From GCA-003244245 sp052390115 (GTDB lineage: Bacteria > Actinomycetota > Actinomycetes > Mycobacteriales > Pseudonocardiaceae): 64,000 bases of DNA. Positions 27,176 to 36,672 of this stretch are shown one piece after another. Numbering within the stretch: the first letter of the stretch is position 1; each line of letters begins with the position of its first letter. Position numbers and translations under genes: made by a program. The stretch spans positions 1 to 64,000 of the forward strand of contig JBQTHE010000034.1 of NCBI GenBank assembly GCA_052390115.1. The letters are read 5' to 3'. A model generated the notes under the pieces. That model was not told where the DNA came from and did no database searches. It saw nothing but the letters and a program-made list of their open reading frames with translations.

Positions 27176-28549
27176 TCAGCGACGGCGCGCTTGGGTGATG
27201 AGCGTGCGACCGAAGTCCCACGTCAGCCCCCCTGTCCGGTGCGCATCATTCATCACGTCGGTGAACGCGTCGAGGAACCACGCAACCTCGGTCTCGCCCA
27301 CCGTCATCGGCGGCAGCAGCTTGATCACTTCGAGGTGATCGTCGGCGACCTGGGTGAGTACCCGGTGGCGCGCGAACACAGCCATGACCACCATCTGTGC
27401 GAATAGCCCTTGCCGGGCTGCCTGCAACATGGCCCAGTTGGCCCGCAGCCGCCACGAACGTGGCCTGGCGAACTCCAGCCCGACCATCAGCCCACGACCG
27501 CGCACCTCGGCAAGCAGGTCATAACGTTCGATCATCGCGGCGAGTGCGTCACGCAGCAACCGCCCGGTCCGCTCGGCGTTCTCGACCAGCTCCTCATCCT
27601 CGATCACCGCCAGAGTGGCCAGTCCGGCGGCCATGGCCGCCGCGTTCGCGCCGAACGTCGAGTCATGTGCTAACAAGCGATCCATCGACGAATAGACCTT
27701 CCGGAAGATCCATCCTTTGGTGAGGGTGGCGCCGACGGGGATGAACCCACCGGAAAGCGCCTTCGCAACCGTGACGATGTCCGGGTCGAGACCCTCATGG
27801 TGGTAGGCGAAGAACCGACCGGTCCGACCAATCCCAGTCTGCACCTCGTCACAAATCAACAGCGCGCCGCGCTCGCGCAACAGTTGCTGCGCGGCGACCA
27901 GGAAGCCCTCCGGAGGCACGTGAACACCTTTGCCCTGGATCGGCTCGACTACCAACGCCGCGACATCATCCCGACGCAGCTCACCCTCCAGTGCGTCGAG
28001 ATCACCGAAGGGAATGGCCGTATCGGGCAGCAGCGGGCCGAACCCGCGGCGGAACTGTCGCGCACTGGTGACCGACAGCGAGCCAGCGGTGAGCCCGTGG
28101 AAGGCACAATCGAAGTACACGATCCGCGGCCGGCCGGTGGCACAGCGGGCGAATTTCAACGCCGCCTCCACCGCCTCGGTGCCGCTGTTGCAGAAATACA
28201 CCCGCGCCAGCCCCGGCGCATGGGCGAGTAACCGCTCGGCGAGCAGTCCGGGCAACAGCGCGCAGTCGAACTGCACAAGGTCGGCCAGCTCCGCATCGAG
28301 AACATCACGCAGCGCCTGGCGTACCACCGGATGGTTACGCCCTATCCCGGCCACCCCGAAACCGGCCAGGAAATCCAGATATCGTTGGCCGTCGCGGTCA
28401 TACAGGTAGGCGCCCTCGGCCCGCTCATACTCCTTGTCGAAACCGATTGCGTGCAGCACTCGCGGCATCTGAGGGTTGAGATACCGGGCGTGCAACTCAT
28501 AGCCTGACCCGCGCCGGGCCGCCAGGAGGTGGGCCAAGTCGAACTCCAT
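27176..28549 (-). CDS. Class III PLP-dependent aminotransferase (HpnO-like)
   Basis: A 457-residue fold-type I aminotransferase of the acetylornithine/4-aminobutyrate class. The pyridine-pyrophosphate region contains CDEVQTGIGRTGRFF, and the Schiff-base Lys is in VTVAKALSGGFIPVG. The N terminus (YLNPQMPRVLHAIGFDK) resembles aminotransferases linked to hopanoid operons (HpnO, which aminates bacteriohopanetetrol side chains); the hopanoid operon starts 3.9 kb away. ATG at 28549 has GAGGAG upstream. It is divergent from a ferritin-like protein. HpnO is a reasonable guess; a diamine aminotransferase is the alternative. Confidence 0.82.
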   Translation of the reverse strand: MEFDLAHLLAARRGSGYELHARYLNPQMPRVLHAIGFDKEYERAEGAYLYDRDGQRYLDFLAGFGVAGIGRNHPVVRQALRDVLDAELADLVQFDCALLPGLLAERLLAHAPGLARVYFCNSGTEAVEAALKFARCATGRPRIVYFDCAFHGLTAGSLSVTSARQFRRGFGPLLPDTAIPFGDLDALEGELRRDDVAALVVEPIQGKGVHVPPEGFLVAAQQLLRERGALLICDEVQTGIGRTGRFFAYHHEGLDPDIVTVAKALSGGFIPVGATLTKGWIFRKVYSSMDRLLAHDSTFGANAAAMAAGLATLAVIEDEELVENAERTGRLLRDALAAMIERYDLLAEVRGRGLMVGLEFARPRSWRLRANWAMLQAARQGLFAQMVVMAVFARHRVLTQVADDHLEVIKLLPPMTVGETEVAWFLDAFTDVMNDAHRTGGLTWDFGRTLITQARRR

Positions 28550-28843
28550 ATCTGCACACTCCTCGCCGCCCCTAACCCGGTCGAGCTGGCGCGCCGTATG
28601 AGACACCCCTGCGGGTGAGAAGTTGCCGCCGTCCAGCACCAGTGTGCGGGGGTGAACCAGGCGATCAGCTCGGCAGCGTGAGTCTGCTCGCTGGCGGTGA
28701 CCGGGCCCAGCGCGGCGCGGCCCCGTGGTCGCTGCAAGTGCTCTCGCAATACTTCTTTCGGTGGAGCTGTCCGACTCACCTGTTGCCTGACGCCCCTGGG
28801 TTCCTTGACTCTCACTCTGCGGACCCGTACGGAGGTGGCGGTA

Positions 28844-29632
28844 ATGCTCTCAGCTCGAAGTCTGTTCCAGGAGATCCTCGACAACGACGAATCGTTCCGG
28901 CTGTTCTGCTCCATCGCGGCCAGCGGCGAGGCCCAGGGCGGATGGGAGAACGGCCGGATCGCGGCGCTCGTCCCCGAATCACAACGGGAGTTGGGCCCCA
29001 AGATCGTCCGGCACGGTACGGACGAGGACAAACACGGCAGGATCTTCACTGCCCTGATGCGCAAGCGCGGACTCGACCCGGTGCCGGTCCCCGAGAACAT
29101 CGACTACACGATGCTGCTGGAGCAGCAGGGCATCGGCCTCGCCCACGAGAAGCTGCGCGCGGACGAACCGCTGACGGAGCGGGACATCGTCTGCTATCTG
29201 GCCCACAGCAGGGTCACCGAACAACGCGCCGCCGAGCAGATGCAGCTGCTCCGCAGGCACTTCGCCGACCACCCGGACCTCGGCCGCGCGGTTAAGATGA
29301 TCTCTGATGACGAGGACAACCACCTGGCCTACTGCCACGAGGAGCTGCTCCGCCTGGGCGCCGAGGGGCACGGCCGGGAGATCCGACGGATCCTCAAGGA
29401 GAGCGCGCGGGCCGAGATCCGGGTGTACCGCGACGTCAGCCTCGCCGTGATGGCGAAGATGGGGCGCATCCTGGGCTGGTCCAGGCCGAAGGCGGCGGTG
29501 CTCGCGGCCGGTATCCACGCGGTGTACGGCTACGAGCGGATCGCCGGCTGGCGCCGGATGGTCAGCCTCAGGATGCCGCCGCGGCGGGACGCATTCGGCG
29601 GGCCTGCCACGCCAGCCTTCGAGTTGACCTGA
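28844..29632 (+). CDS. Ferritin-like diiron protein
   Basis: A 262-residue helical protein with carboxylate/His pairs spaced as in ferritin-like diiron folds: GEAQGGWENGRI, DEDKHGRIF, TEQRAAEQ and DDEDNHLAYCHEEL. Members may be oxygenases or aldehyde-processing enzymes rather than iron stores. ATG at 28844 has GGAGGTGG upstream. It diverges from the HpnO-like aminotransferase with a 294-bp shared promoter region, in which I see no clear operator. Substrate unknown. Confidence 0.8.
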   Translation: MLSARSLFQEILDNDESFRLFCSIAASGEAQGGWENGRIAALVPESQRELGPKIVRHGTDEDKHGRIFTALMRKRGLDPVPVPENIDYTMLLEQQGIGLAHEKLRADEPLTERDIVCYLAHSRVTEQRAAEQMQLLRRHFADHPDLGRAVKMISDDEDNHLAYCHEELLRLGAEGHGREIRRILKESARAEIRVYRDVSLAVMAKMGRILGWSRPKAAVLAAGIHAVYGYERIAGWRRMVSLRMPPRRDAFGGPATPAFELT

Positions 29633-29797
29633 AGCTGTGCGGTCGGCCCGCGCCTACAACCCGCCGCTTAAATAGGTATGTTCTGATTACCACTTCCGTA
29701 GGTCTAAACCCTTGCGCACAACGCCGGCAACCGTTATGCCTTTGAGGGGGTCCTTAACGGACAGCCTGGTACAGGGGAACCCGGCGAAAGTCAGCCA

Positions 29798-31024
29798 ATG
29801 AAGGTGCGGGAAGCAGTGCGCGTCGCCCTGCGCGGATTGCGCGCCCACCGGCTGCGCTCCGCGCTGGCCGTGCTCGGCATCACCATTGGAGTCGCAGCGG
29901 TGATCCTGCTGGTCGCGCTCGGCAACGGGGTGCGGAGCGCGGTTAACGGGTACCTCGAACCGCTGGCAAATCTGATCACCATCGTGCCGGCGAACAGCAC
30001 CGCCCCCGGCGGCGCCGCCCCGAGAGACCTGACCGACACCGACGTAGCCGCGCTGCGCAAGCGCGACCAGGCACCCGATGTCGCCACTGCCATCCCGGCC
30101 ATCGCCGGCCAAACCCTGGCCGAGACGGATACCACCGCGTTCCGCGCGACCGTCATCGGCTCCACCGAACGATGGCTTGAGTTGAAGAACCAGGATATGG
30201 CGGCTGGGTCGTTCATCGACGAGGCTCAGGTCCGCTCTGCCGCCCGGGTGGTAGTCCTGGGTGATGCAGTCGCGAACGCCCTCTTCGGTGACGACTCCGC
30301 GGCGGTGCTGAGCCGGACAATCCGGATCAACAATCAGACTTTCAAGGTCATCGGAGTGGTGCAGTTCGTCGGTGAGCCGGGCGATAACGAGGCGATCATG
30401 CCGCTGAGCACCGCGCGCCGGTATGTCTTCGGCGGTGGTGACAAGGTCAACCAGATCATCGTGCAAGCGACCGGATCGGCCACCGTACCCGCCGCCGAGG
30501 ATCAGGTGATCCGCATCCTCAGCGAGCGGCACCGGATCACGGACCCCGCGAAGCGGGACTTCGAGGTCCAATCGCTGCGAAGCCGGCTCGAAACCTTCAA
30601 CCAGGTCCTCCGCATCCTCACCCTGTTCACCACGTCCGTCGCAGCGATCTCGCTGGTCGTCGGCGGTGTCGGAGTCCTGAACATCATGCTGGCCTCGGTC
30701 ACCGAACGGACCCGCGAGATCGGCATCCGCAAAGCGATCGGCGCCACTCGCCGCGCGGTCCTCGAGCAATTCCTCATCGAGTCCACCGTTCTGGCCGGCT
30801 TTGGTGGGCTCATCGGCGTCATTGTCGGGATCGGCCTTTCAGAACTCGGCGCTGCCATCGCGCGCGCCTTCGGACCCACCTTCGCCGCCCTGGCCCCCGC
30901 AGTGACCATCCCCTCTGTGCTGCTTTCGTTCGCGATCAGCCTCGTGATCGGCATCGTCGCCGGCGGCTACCCGGCCAACCGCGCCGCCCGGCTCCGGCCT
31001 GTCGACGCTCTCAGATATGAGTAA
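29798..31024 (+). CDS. MacB/FtsX-type ABC transporter permease
   Basis: A 408-residue protein with one N-terminal membrane helix (LAVLGITIGVAAVILLVALG), a large extracytoplasmic MacB core domain (~45-280) and three C-terminal helices of the FtsX fold, with TREIGIRKAIGATRRAVLEQF between the first two. Such permeases work with a separate ATPase to move lipoproteins, antibiotics or signals. No matching ATPase gene is adjacent, so it must use one encoded elsewhere. It converges on the PucR gene. Confidence 0.92.
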   Translation: MKVREAVRVALRGLRAHRLRSALAVLGITIGVAAVILLVALGNGVRSAVNGYLEPLANLITIVPANSTAPGGAAPRDLTDTDVAALRKRDQAPDVATAIPAIAGQTLAETDTTAFRATVIGSTERWLELKNQDMAAGSFIDEAQVRSAARVVVLGDAVANALFGDDSAAVLSRTIRINNQTFKVIGVVQFVGEPGDNEAIMPLSTARRYVFGGGDKVNQIIVQATGSATVPAAEDQVIRILSERHRITDPAKRDFEVQSLRSRLETFNQVLRILTLFTTSVAAISLVVGGVGVLNIMLASVTERTREIGIRKAIGATRRAVLEQFLIESTVLAGFGGLIGVIVGIGLSELGAAIARAFGPTFAALAPAVTIPSVLLSFAISLVIGIVAGGYPANRAARLRPVDALRYE

Positions 31025-31058
31025 CCGGCAACGTGGGGTGGCGCGAATTTCGACGGTG

Positions 31059-32282
31059 CTACCCCGACGCGGTATGCGGCGCCAGCGGGTCGGACTCGGC
31101 GACGGCCGGACCCCAGGCGAGCGCCAGCAGCAGCGCGGCGCGGGTAGCGGGCTCGTCCAATGCGGACCCGAACAGCTCGCGGAGGCGGCCTAGCCGGTAC
31201 CGCACCGTCTGCGGGTGCACGTGCAGCTCGTCGGCCACCGCCTTGCGGTTGCCCATGTTCATCAGCCAGGACCGCAGCGTCTCCGACAGCCGGTCGCGGG
31301 TGGACTCGGGAAGCTGGGCGAGCGGCGCCAGATACTGCTGGCGCAATGCGGCCAGCAGCCGGTGGTCCCGGTGCACCACCATCGCGTCGAGATGCTCGTC
31401 GACGAACAGCGGGTCGTCGGACACGATACGCGCCTGCTGCAACCGGACGGCGAGCTCGGCGAGGCCCACACTGGCCGGCAGCCGGTCGACGGGGACGGTG
31501 GCACCGACGACGGCCGCGGCCCCGCGCAGTGCGGTCGCGAGTCGCTTGCGCCGTCCGGGACCGGACGGGTCTGGCACGATCGCCACCAGCATCTCCGGTC
31601 GCCACAGCCGCAGGCAGGAATCGTCTAGGCGATCCTGCGGCCCGCGTCCGAAGTGTTTGTCCGAGGCGATCAGGATGACTGCGGCCTGCCGGGGCAGGGA
31701 CCACCCGGCCCGGACCGCCGCAGCTCGGATGGCCGCCGTGTCGCAGCGGTCCGACAGCAGCAGTTCGGCCAGCTCCTCGCGCAGCCGCTCGCGACTGCAT
31801 CCCGTAGTCGCCTGTGCCTGGACGAAACCCCGCAACGACGCCGATGACAGCTGGTCCACCGCGGCGAACACGGCCGCAGCCAGCCCGGCGAACGCCTCAG
31901 CCGGAACGCCGAGCCGCAGGGCCACATCGGCCACGTGACGCCAGGCGACCGCCGCGCCGGTCCGGTAGGCGGCCAGCAAGTTGGTCACGTCCCGCTGCTG
32001 GTGCCAGTGCATGCGCCCGATCTCCTCGAACAGGGTTTGTTCGACCCCGGACTTCAGCTCGGGCGCCATCTTCAACGGATCCCACTCGGCTAGGCCCACC
32101 AGCCGAGCGGTGAAGCCCTCGGCGGCGGCGGCGACCCCGTCAAACTCCTCAGCGAGGAATCTCGCGTAATCCGGGTGTCGCTCAGCGAGCAGGTCACCGA
32201 CCTCAGCCAGGATGACCGGCAGCCGGTCGACGATCGCGGGGATCAATTCGTGGAGCCGTAGTTGGTCGTTCTCTGCGGGCAC
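31059..32282 (-). CDS. PucR-type transcriptional regulator
   Basis: A 407-residue regulator with a C-terminal PucR/CdaR helix-turn-helix (GNRKAVADELHVHPQTVRYRLGRLRELFG) after a GGDEF-like central region. The N-terminal ~150 residues are helical with no membrane segment. It is divergent from hpnC with 143 bp between, so control of the hopanoid operon is plausible but not shown. Effector unknown. Confidence 0.92.
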   Translation of the reverse strand: MPAENDQLRLHELIPAIVDRLPVILAEVGDLLAERHPDYARFLAEEFDGVAAAAEGFTARLVGLAEWDPLKMAPELKSGVEQTLFEEIGRMHWHQQRDVTNLLAAYRTGAAVAWRHVADVALRLGVPAEAFAGLAAAVFAAVDQLSSASLRGFVQAQATTGCSRERLREELAELLLSDRCDTAAIRAAAVRAGWSLPRQAAVILIASDKHFGRGPQDRLDDSCLRLWRPEMLVAIVPDPSGPGRRKRLATALRGAAAVVGATVPVDRLPASVGLAELAVRLQQARIVSDDPLFVDEHLDAMVVHRDHRLLAALRQQYLAPLAQLPESTRDRLSETLRSWLMNMGNRKAVADELHVHPQTVRYRLGRLRELFGSALDEPATRAALLLALAWGPAVAESDPLAPHTASG

Positions 32283-32425
32283 AGCCCGTCAGCCCCCTCG
32301 TCGTGTTGCTCAGAGTTCAGCTACACGTGTCCCGTGACACCTCACTCAAATGTGATAACTCCAGCGGCCGGGAACTGACCCGTAGGACGCAGAAACCCCC
32401 CCGCTGACGCCCCGAAGATAGCTCT

Positions 32426-33445
32426 ATGGTAGCGGTCTCGGACGGCTGTGCGGGATCGCCTGACCACGCATTGTTGCGCAAGCAGCACGCAGAGAACTTT
32501 CCGGTCGCGCTCCGATTGCTGCCCCGCCAGTTGCGGGCCGACCTGGTCGCGGTGTACGACGTCGCCCGGGTCATCGACGACCTCGGCGATGGTGGGATCG
32601 CCGGCTCAGCCGGCAGCCAGGCCCAGGGGAACCGGACCGCGCTGCTCGAGGAGTTCGGGCGGGACCTGACCGCGGTCTGGGAAGGCGGCCAGCCCGACCA
32701 TCCGGTGCTGCGCCGGCTGGTGCCGGCGGTGCGGGCCCGCGCGCTGGAGCGCGAGCCGTTCGAGCGTCTGGTCCGGGCCAACCTGGTCGACCAGCGGGTC
32801 GACCGGTACCAGACCTACGCCGAGCTGCGGGGATACTGCGCGCTGTCGGCGGAACCGGTCGGGCGGATCGTGCTCGCGGTGTTCGGGATGCAGTCCCCGG
32901 CCGCGATCGAACTCTCCGATCGGGTCTGCGCCGCGCTGCAGCTGATCGAGCATTGGCAAGACGTTGCCGAGGACCGCCGAGCCGGTCGGGTGTACCTGCC
33001 CCAGGAGGATCTCGCCACCTTCGGGGTGGCCGAGGCGGAGCTTGACGGCACGGTCGCCTCGCCGGCCCTGCGCCGGCTGATGACCTTCCAGACCACCCGG
33101 GCGGCGGAGCTGCTCGACTCCGGCGCACCGCTGGTCCGGCTGCTCGACGGGTGGGCGCGGCTGGCCGTGGCCGGATACCTGGCCGGTGGGCGCGCCGCAG
33201 TAGCCGCGCTACGCCGGGTCGACGGAGATGTGCTGGCAGGCCCTCCACGCCCTCGCCGCCGCGACATGCTGCGGCACTTGCTCCGCCTGCTCCGGGCGCG
33301 CAACGACGCTGGGACTCCCGAGCTCAACAGCAGAGCTGTACGACGGCGCACCAACAGCTCGGCTGTTGAGCTCGGGACAAGGAGAGCTGTTGGGCGACCG
33401 GGGGAGGTCGGGTGCCGTGACCAGCGTCGCGGTCAGCGTCGATGA
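32426..33445 (+). CDS. hpnC: Squalene synthase HpnC
   Basis: 339 residues of the trans-isoprenyl diphosphate synthase (HH) class. The first Asp-rich motif is in DVARVIDDLGDG and the second in LIEHWQDVAED. HpnC acts with HpnD and HpnE to make squalene from two farnesyl diphosphates through presqualene diphosphate and hydroxysqualene. The C-terminal ~40 residues are not typical: they are encoded by an inserted palindromic repeat (33316-33377) and carry the frame 29 bp into hpnD. The ribosome binding site is weak. Confidence 0.93.
   Translation: MVAVSDGCAGSPDHALLRKQHAENFPVALRLLPRQLRADLVAVYDVARVIDDLGDGGIAGSAGSQAQGNRTALLEEFGRDLTAVWEGGQPDHPVLRRLVPAVRARALEREPFERLVRANLVDQRVDRYQTYAELRGYCALSAEPVGRIVLAVFGMQSPAAIELSDRVCAALQLIEHWQDVAEDRRAGRVYLPQEDLATFGVAEAELDGTVASPALRRLMTFQTTRAAELLDSGAPLVRLLDGWARLAVAGYLAGGRAAVAALRRVDGDVLAGPPRPRRRDMLRHLLRLLRARNDAGTPELNSRAVRRRTNSSAVELGTRRAVGRPGEVGCRDQRRGQRR
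33316..33377. repeat. 62-bp palindromic element inside the 3' end of hpnC
   Basis: Perfect 16-bp arms (TCCCGAGCTCAACAGC and complement) enclose a second nested pair, GAGCTGT and ACAGCTC. It resembles the 64-bp element at 61404-61467 in length, design and much of its sequence. It is translated as part of hpnC. Confidence 0.85.
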
Positions 33446-34289
33446 GGCCTTCGACCTGTGTGAGTCGATCACCAGGACGCAGGCGCGCAACTTCTATTAC
33501 GGCATCCGGCTGCTGCGGCCGGACAAGCGCGCCGCGCTGTGCGCGGTGTACGCGCTGGCCCGGCGAATCGACGACATCGGCGACGGCGAACTGCCCCGGG
33601 GTGACAAGCTCGCCGCGCTGGCCCAGGTGCGCCGCTCGGTGGCCGGCCTGGAACATCCCGGCAGCGACCCGGTGCTTTCCGCTGTCGCGGAAGTGGCGCG
33701 GCGGCTGCCGCTACCCATGGGTGCGTTCGAGGAGCTGCTTGACGGCGTCGAGATGGACGTGATGGAGCGGCATTACGCGGACTTCGACGAGCTGGTCGGG
33801 TACTGCCGATGTGTGGCCGGCGCGGTCGGGCGGCTGTGCCTGGCGGTTTTCGGCAGCCGATCTGACCCACGCGCACCCGAGTACGCCGATGCGCTGGGCA
33901 TCGCCATGCAGCAAACCAACATCCTCCGCGACATCCGCGAAGACCTCGGCAATGGCCGCGTCTACCTGCCGCGCAGCGATCTCGATCGGTTCGGCGTGCA
34001 GCTGGCACTGGACGAGCGCGATGCCCTGGTCGATACCGACGGCCGGCTCACCGCGCTTATCCGGGACAGTGCCGGCCGCGCACGCCGCTGGTACGACCAC
34101 GGGCTGCGTCTGATCCCCCTGCTCGACCGGCGCAGCGCGGCGTGCTGCACCGCGATGTCCGGGATCTACCTGCGGCTGCTGGACCGCATCGCGGCGCAGC
34201 CCAGCCAGGTGTTCGACCGCCGGCTGTCGCTGCCCGGTTGGCAGAAGGCGGAAGTGGCGGCCAGGGCACTGTCGGGGTGGCCGGCATGA
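33417..34289 (+). CDS. hpnD: Presqualene diphosphate synthase HpnD
   Basis: 290 residues of the same fold as HpnC with two clear Asp-rich motifs, ARRIDDIGDGE and NILRDIREDL, plus RNFYYGIRLL near the N terminus. It condenses two farnesyl diphosphates to presqualene diphosphate. The GTG start is chosen from GGGGGAGG 8-9 nt upstream; it lies inside the extended hpnC frame. Its stop overlaps the hpnE start (ATGA). Confidence 0.95.
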   Translation: MTSVAVSVDEAFDLCESITRTQARNFYYGIRLLRPDKRAALCAVYALARRIDDIGDGELPRGDKLAALAQVRRSVAGLEHPGSDPVLSAVAEVARRLPLPMGAFEELLDGVEMDVMERHYADFDELVGYCRCVAGAVGRLCLAVFGSRSDPRAPEYADALGIAMQQTNILRDIREDLGNGRVYLPRSDLDRFGVQLALDERDALVDTDGRLTALIRDSAGRARRWYDHGLRLIPLLDRRSAACCTAMSGIYLRLLDRIAAQPSQVFDRRLSLPGWQKAEVAARALSGWPA

Positions 34290-35632
34290 TCCGGCGGGTC
34301 GCGGTGATCGGCGGTGGTCTGGCGGGTATCACCGCGGCGCTGCACTGTGCCGACGCGGGCTGCCAGGTCACGGTGTTCGAGACCCGGCCGCAGCTGGGCG
34401 GCCTGACCCACTCGTTTCGCCGCGGCGACCTCCGGGTTGACAACGGTCAGCACGTGTTCCTGCGCTGCTGCACGTCTTACCGGTCATTGCTGCAGCGGCT
34501 CGGGGTGGCCGACCACGTCATGCTGCAGCCGCGGCTGGCCATCCCGGTCCGCTCCCCTGGTGCCGACCGGCCGGTGTGGCTGCGTCGCAGTGCCCTGCCC
34601 GCTCCCCTGCACCTTGCCAGGTCGCTGCTGCGGTACCGGCCGCTGAGCGCAGCCGAACGGGTGCGTTTCGCCGTGGCCGCCGCCGCGTTGCGGCGCGTCG
34701 ACCCTACGGACCCGGAAACCGACGAGCAGAACTTCGGGACCTGGCTGCGCCGCCACGGGCAGAGCGACCAGGCCATCGCCGCGCTGTGGGAACTGGTAGG
34801 GGTGGCCACCCTGAACTCGCGGGCCGATGGGGCCTCGCTCAGCCTGGCCGCCACGGTGTTCCAGGAGGGCCTGCTCACCGACGCCGCGGCCGCCGACATC
34901 GGCTGGTCGCTGGTGCCGCTGCGGGAGCTGCACGGCGATCCGGCACTGGCCTGCCTCCGCGTAGCAGGCGCCGAGGTGCGCACCGGCGTCACGGTGCGGG
35001 GCATCGAGCCCCGCGGCGGCGGCTGGCAGGTCATCACCGACGGTGATCGCGCGACGGTCGACCGGGTGGTACTGGCCGTGCCGTCGGCCGCGGCGCAACG
35101 GCTGCTCCCGGCGGGCAGCGTGGCGTTGCCGCCAGGCTGGTCGCAACGGCTGGGCAGCGTTCCCATCGTCAACGTGCACGTGGTGCTCGACCGGCCGGTG
35201 CTCGAGGAGCCGTTTTTCGCCGGGGTGAACACGCCGGTGCAATGGGTCTTCGACCGTACCTCGCAGTCCGGGCTCGCCGCAGGTCAGTACCTCGCGCTGT
35301 CGCTATCCGCCGCGGATGACATGATCAACTCACCGACGGCGACGTTGCGGGCACAATTGCTGCCGGAGTTGGCCGCCCTGCTCCCAGCCCTTCGGGATGC
35401 AGAGGTGCGCGACTTCTTCGTCACCAAGGAACGGCATGCGACGTTCCGGCCGGCCCCCGGTACGGCGGTGCTGCGCCCACCGGCGGTGACCGCCGCCCGC
35501 GGGCTGTTCCTGGCGGGTGCGTGGACCGCCACCGGATGGCCGGCGACGATGGAGGGCGCCGTGCGCAGCGGAGCAGCGGCCGCCACTACCCTGCTCGGCC
35601 AGGCACTCATTCCCGCCGAGGCGGCATCATGA
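34286..35632 (+). CDS. hpnE: Hydroxysqualene dehydroxylase HpnE
   Basis: A 448-residue FAD-dependent amine-oxidase-like enzyme. The Rossmann motif VIGGGLAGITAALHCADAG is at the N terminus, and the C terminus holds GLFLAGAWTATGWPATMEGAVRSG, the usual FAD-closing segment. It removes the hydroxyl of hydroxysqualene to give squalene. It overlaps both neighbours by ATGA, so the genes are translationally coupled. Confidence 0.95.
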   Translation: MIRRVAVIGGGLAGITAALHCADAGCQVTVFETRPQLGGLTHSFRRGDLRVDNGQHVFLRCCTSYRSLLQRLGVADHVMLQPRLAIPVRSPGADRPVWLRRSALPAPLHLARSLLRYRPLSAAERVRFAVAAAALRRVDPTDPETDEQNFGTWLRRHGQSDQAIAALWELVGVATLNSRADGASLSLAATVFQEGLLTDAAAADIGWSLVPLRELHGDPALACLRVAGAEVRTGVTVRGIEPRGGGWQVITDGDRATVDRVVLAVPSAAAQRLLPAGSVALPPGWSQRLGSVPIVNVHVVLDRPVLEEPFFAGVNTPVQWVFDRTSQSGLAAGQYLALSLSAADDMINSPTATLRAQLLPELAALLPALRDAEVRDFFVTKERHATFRPAPGTAVLRPPAVTAARGLFLAGAWTATGWPATMEGAVRSGAAAATTLLGQALIPAEAAS

Positions 35633-36672
35633 CCACCGACGTCTCCGCTGCCCGGCCCGCGGCGCCCAGCGCGTTGCGCCGGGCACAGGACGCTGTGGGG
35701 CCCGCAACGCGGGCGTTCATCGCGCGGCTGGACGACACCAGCGCCGCGATCGCCTCCTACCATCTGGGGTGGACCGACGCCGACGGCACACCGACCAGCG
35801 GTGGCGGGGGAAAGGCCATCCGCCCTGCACTGGCCACCCTGTCTGCGCAGGCTGCCGGCGCTGCGGCGGGGGTGGGCATCCCCGGCGCGGTGGCCGTCGA
35901 GCTGGTGCACAACTTCTCCCTGGTGCACGACGACGTGATGGACGGTGACACTGAACGCCGGCACCGGCCCACCGTGTGGGCGGTCTGGGGCGCTGCCAGC
36001 GCGATCCTGACCGGGGACGCCCTACTGGCGTTGGCGCAGGAGGCGCTGCTGGACAGCGCGTCGCCGCATCGGGCCAGCGCCGCCCAGCTGCTCGCCGAGG
36101 CCACCCGCCACCTCATCCGCGGCCAGGTGCAGGACGTGGCGTTCGAACGGCGTGACAACGTCACCCTGGCGGAGTGCCTGGACATGGTGTCGGGCAAGAC
36201 CGGCGCCCTGCTGTCGGCGAGCGCGGCGATCGGCGCGGTGCTGGCCGGCGCGACGGCGGAGGTCGTGGAGGCACTGTCCACCTTCGGCGCGCAGCTGGGT
36301 ATCGCGTTCCAGCTGGTCGACGACCTGCTGGGGATCTGGGGTGATCCCGCGACCACCGGCAAGCCGGTGTTCTCCGACCTGCGCTCACGCAAGAAGACCC
36401 TGCCGGTGACCTACGCGCTCACCCACGGTGGCCCCGCCGGGCGTGAGCTGGCCGGCTGGCTCGCCGGATCGGGCAGCGCCGGATCGGACCACGGCGGCGA
36501 AGCCCGGGCCGCTGACCTCATCGAAGCCGCCGGAGGGCGGGACTGGGCGGCCGCCGAGGCGCGGCGCCGTATCGCGGCGGCCGAACAGGCGCTGGCCACC
36601 GTTCCGATCTTGAGCGGCCCGCGGGAGGAACTGATCGCGATCGCTCACTTCATCGTCGCCAGGGAGGCTTGA
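35629..36672 (+). CDS. Polyprenyl diphosphate synthase of the hopanoid operon
   Basis: A 347-residue trans-prenyltransferase with both Asp-rich motifs, LVHDDVMDGD and LVDDLLGIWGD, and FSDLRSRKKTLPV near the end. In this position it should supply farnesyl diphosphate for squalene synthesis; product length cannot be fixed from sequence. It overlaps hpnE by ATGA, and its stop TGA shares one base with the ATG of shc. Confidence 0.93.
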   Translation: MTTDVSAARPAAPSALRRAQDAVGPATRAFIARLDDTSAAIASYHLGWTDADGTPTSGGGGKAIRPALATLSAQAAGAAAGVGIPGAVAVELVHNFSLVHDDVMDGDTERRHRPTVWAVWGAASAILTGDALLALAQEALLDSASPHRASAAQLLAEATRHLIRGQVQDVAFERRDNVTLAECLDMVSGKTGALLSASAAIGAVLAGATAEVVEALSTFGAQLGIAFQLVDDLLGIWGDPATTGKPVFSDLRSRKKTLPVTYALTHGGPAGRELAGWLAGSGSAGSDHGGEARAADLIEAAGGRDWAAAEARRRIAAAEQALATVPILSGPREELIAIAHFIVAREA

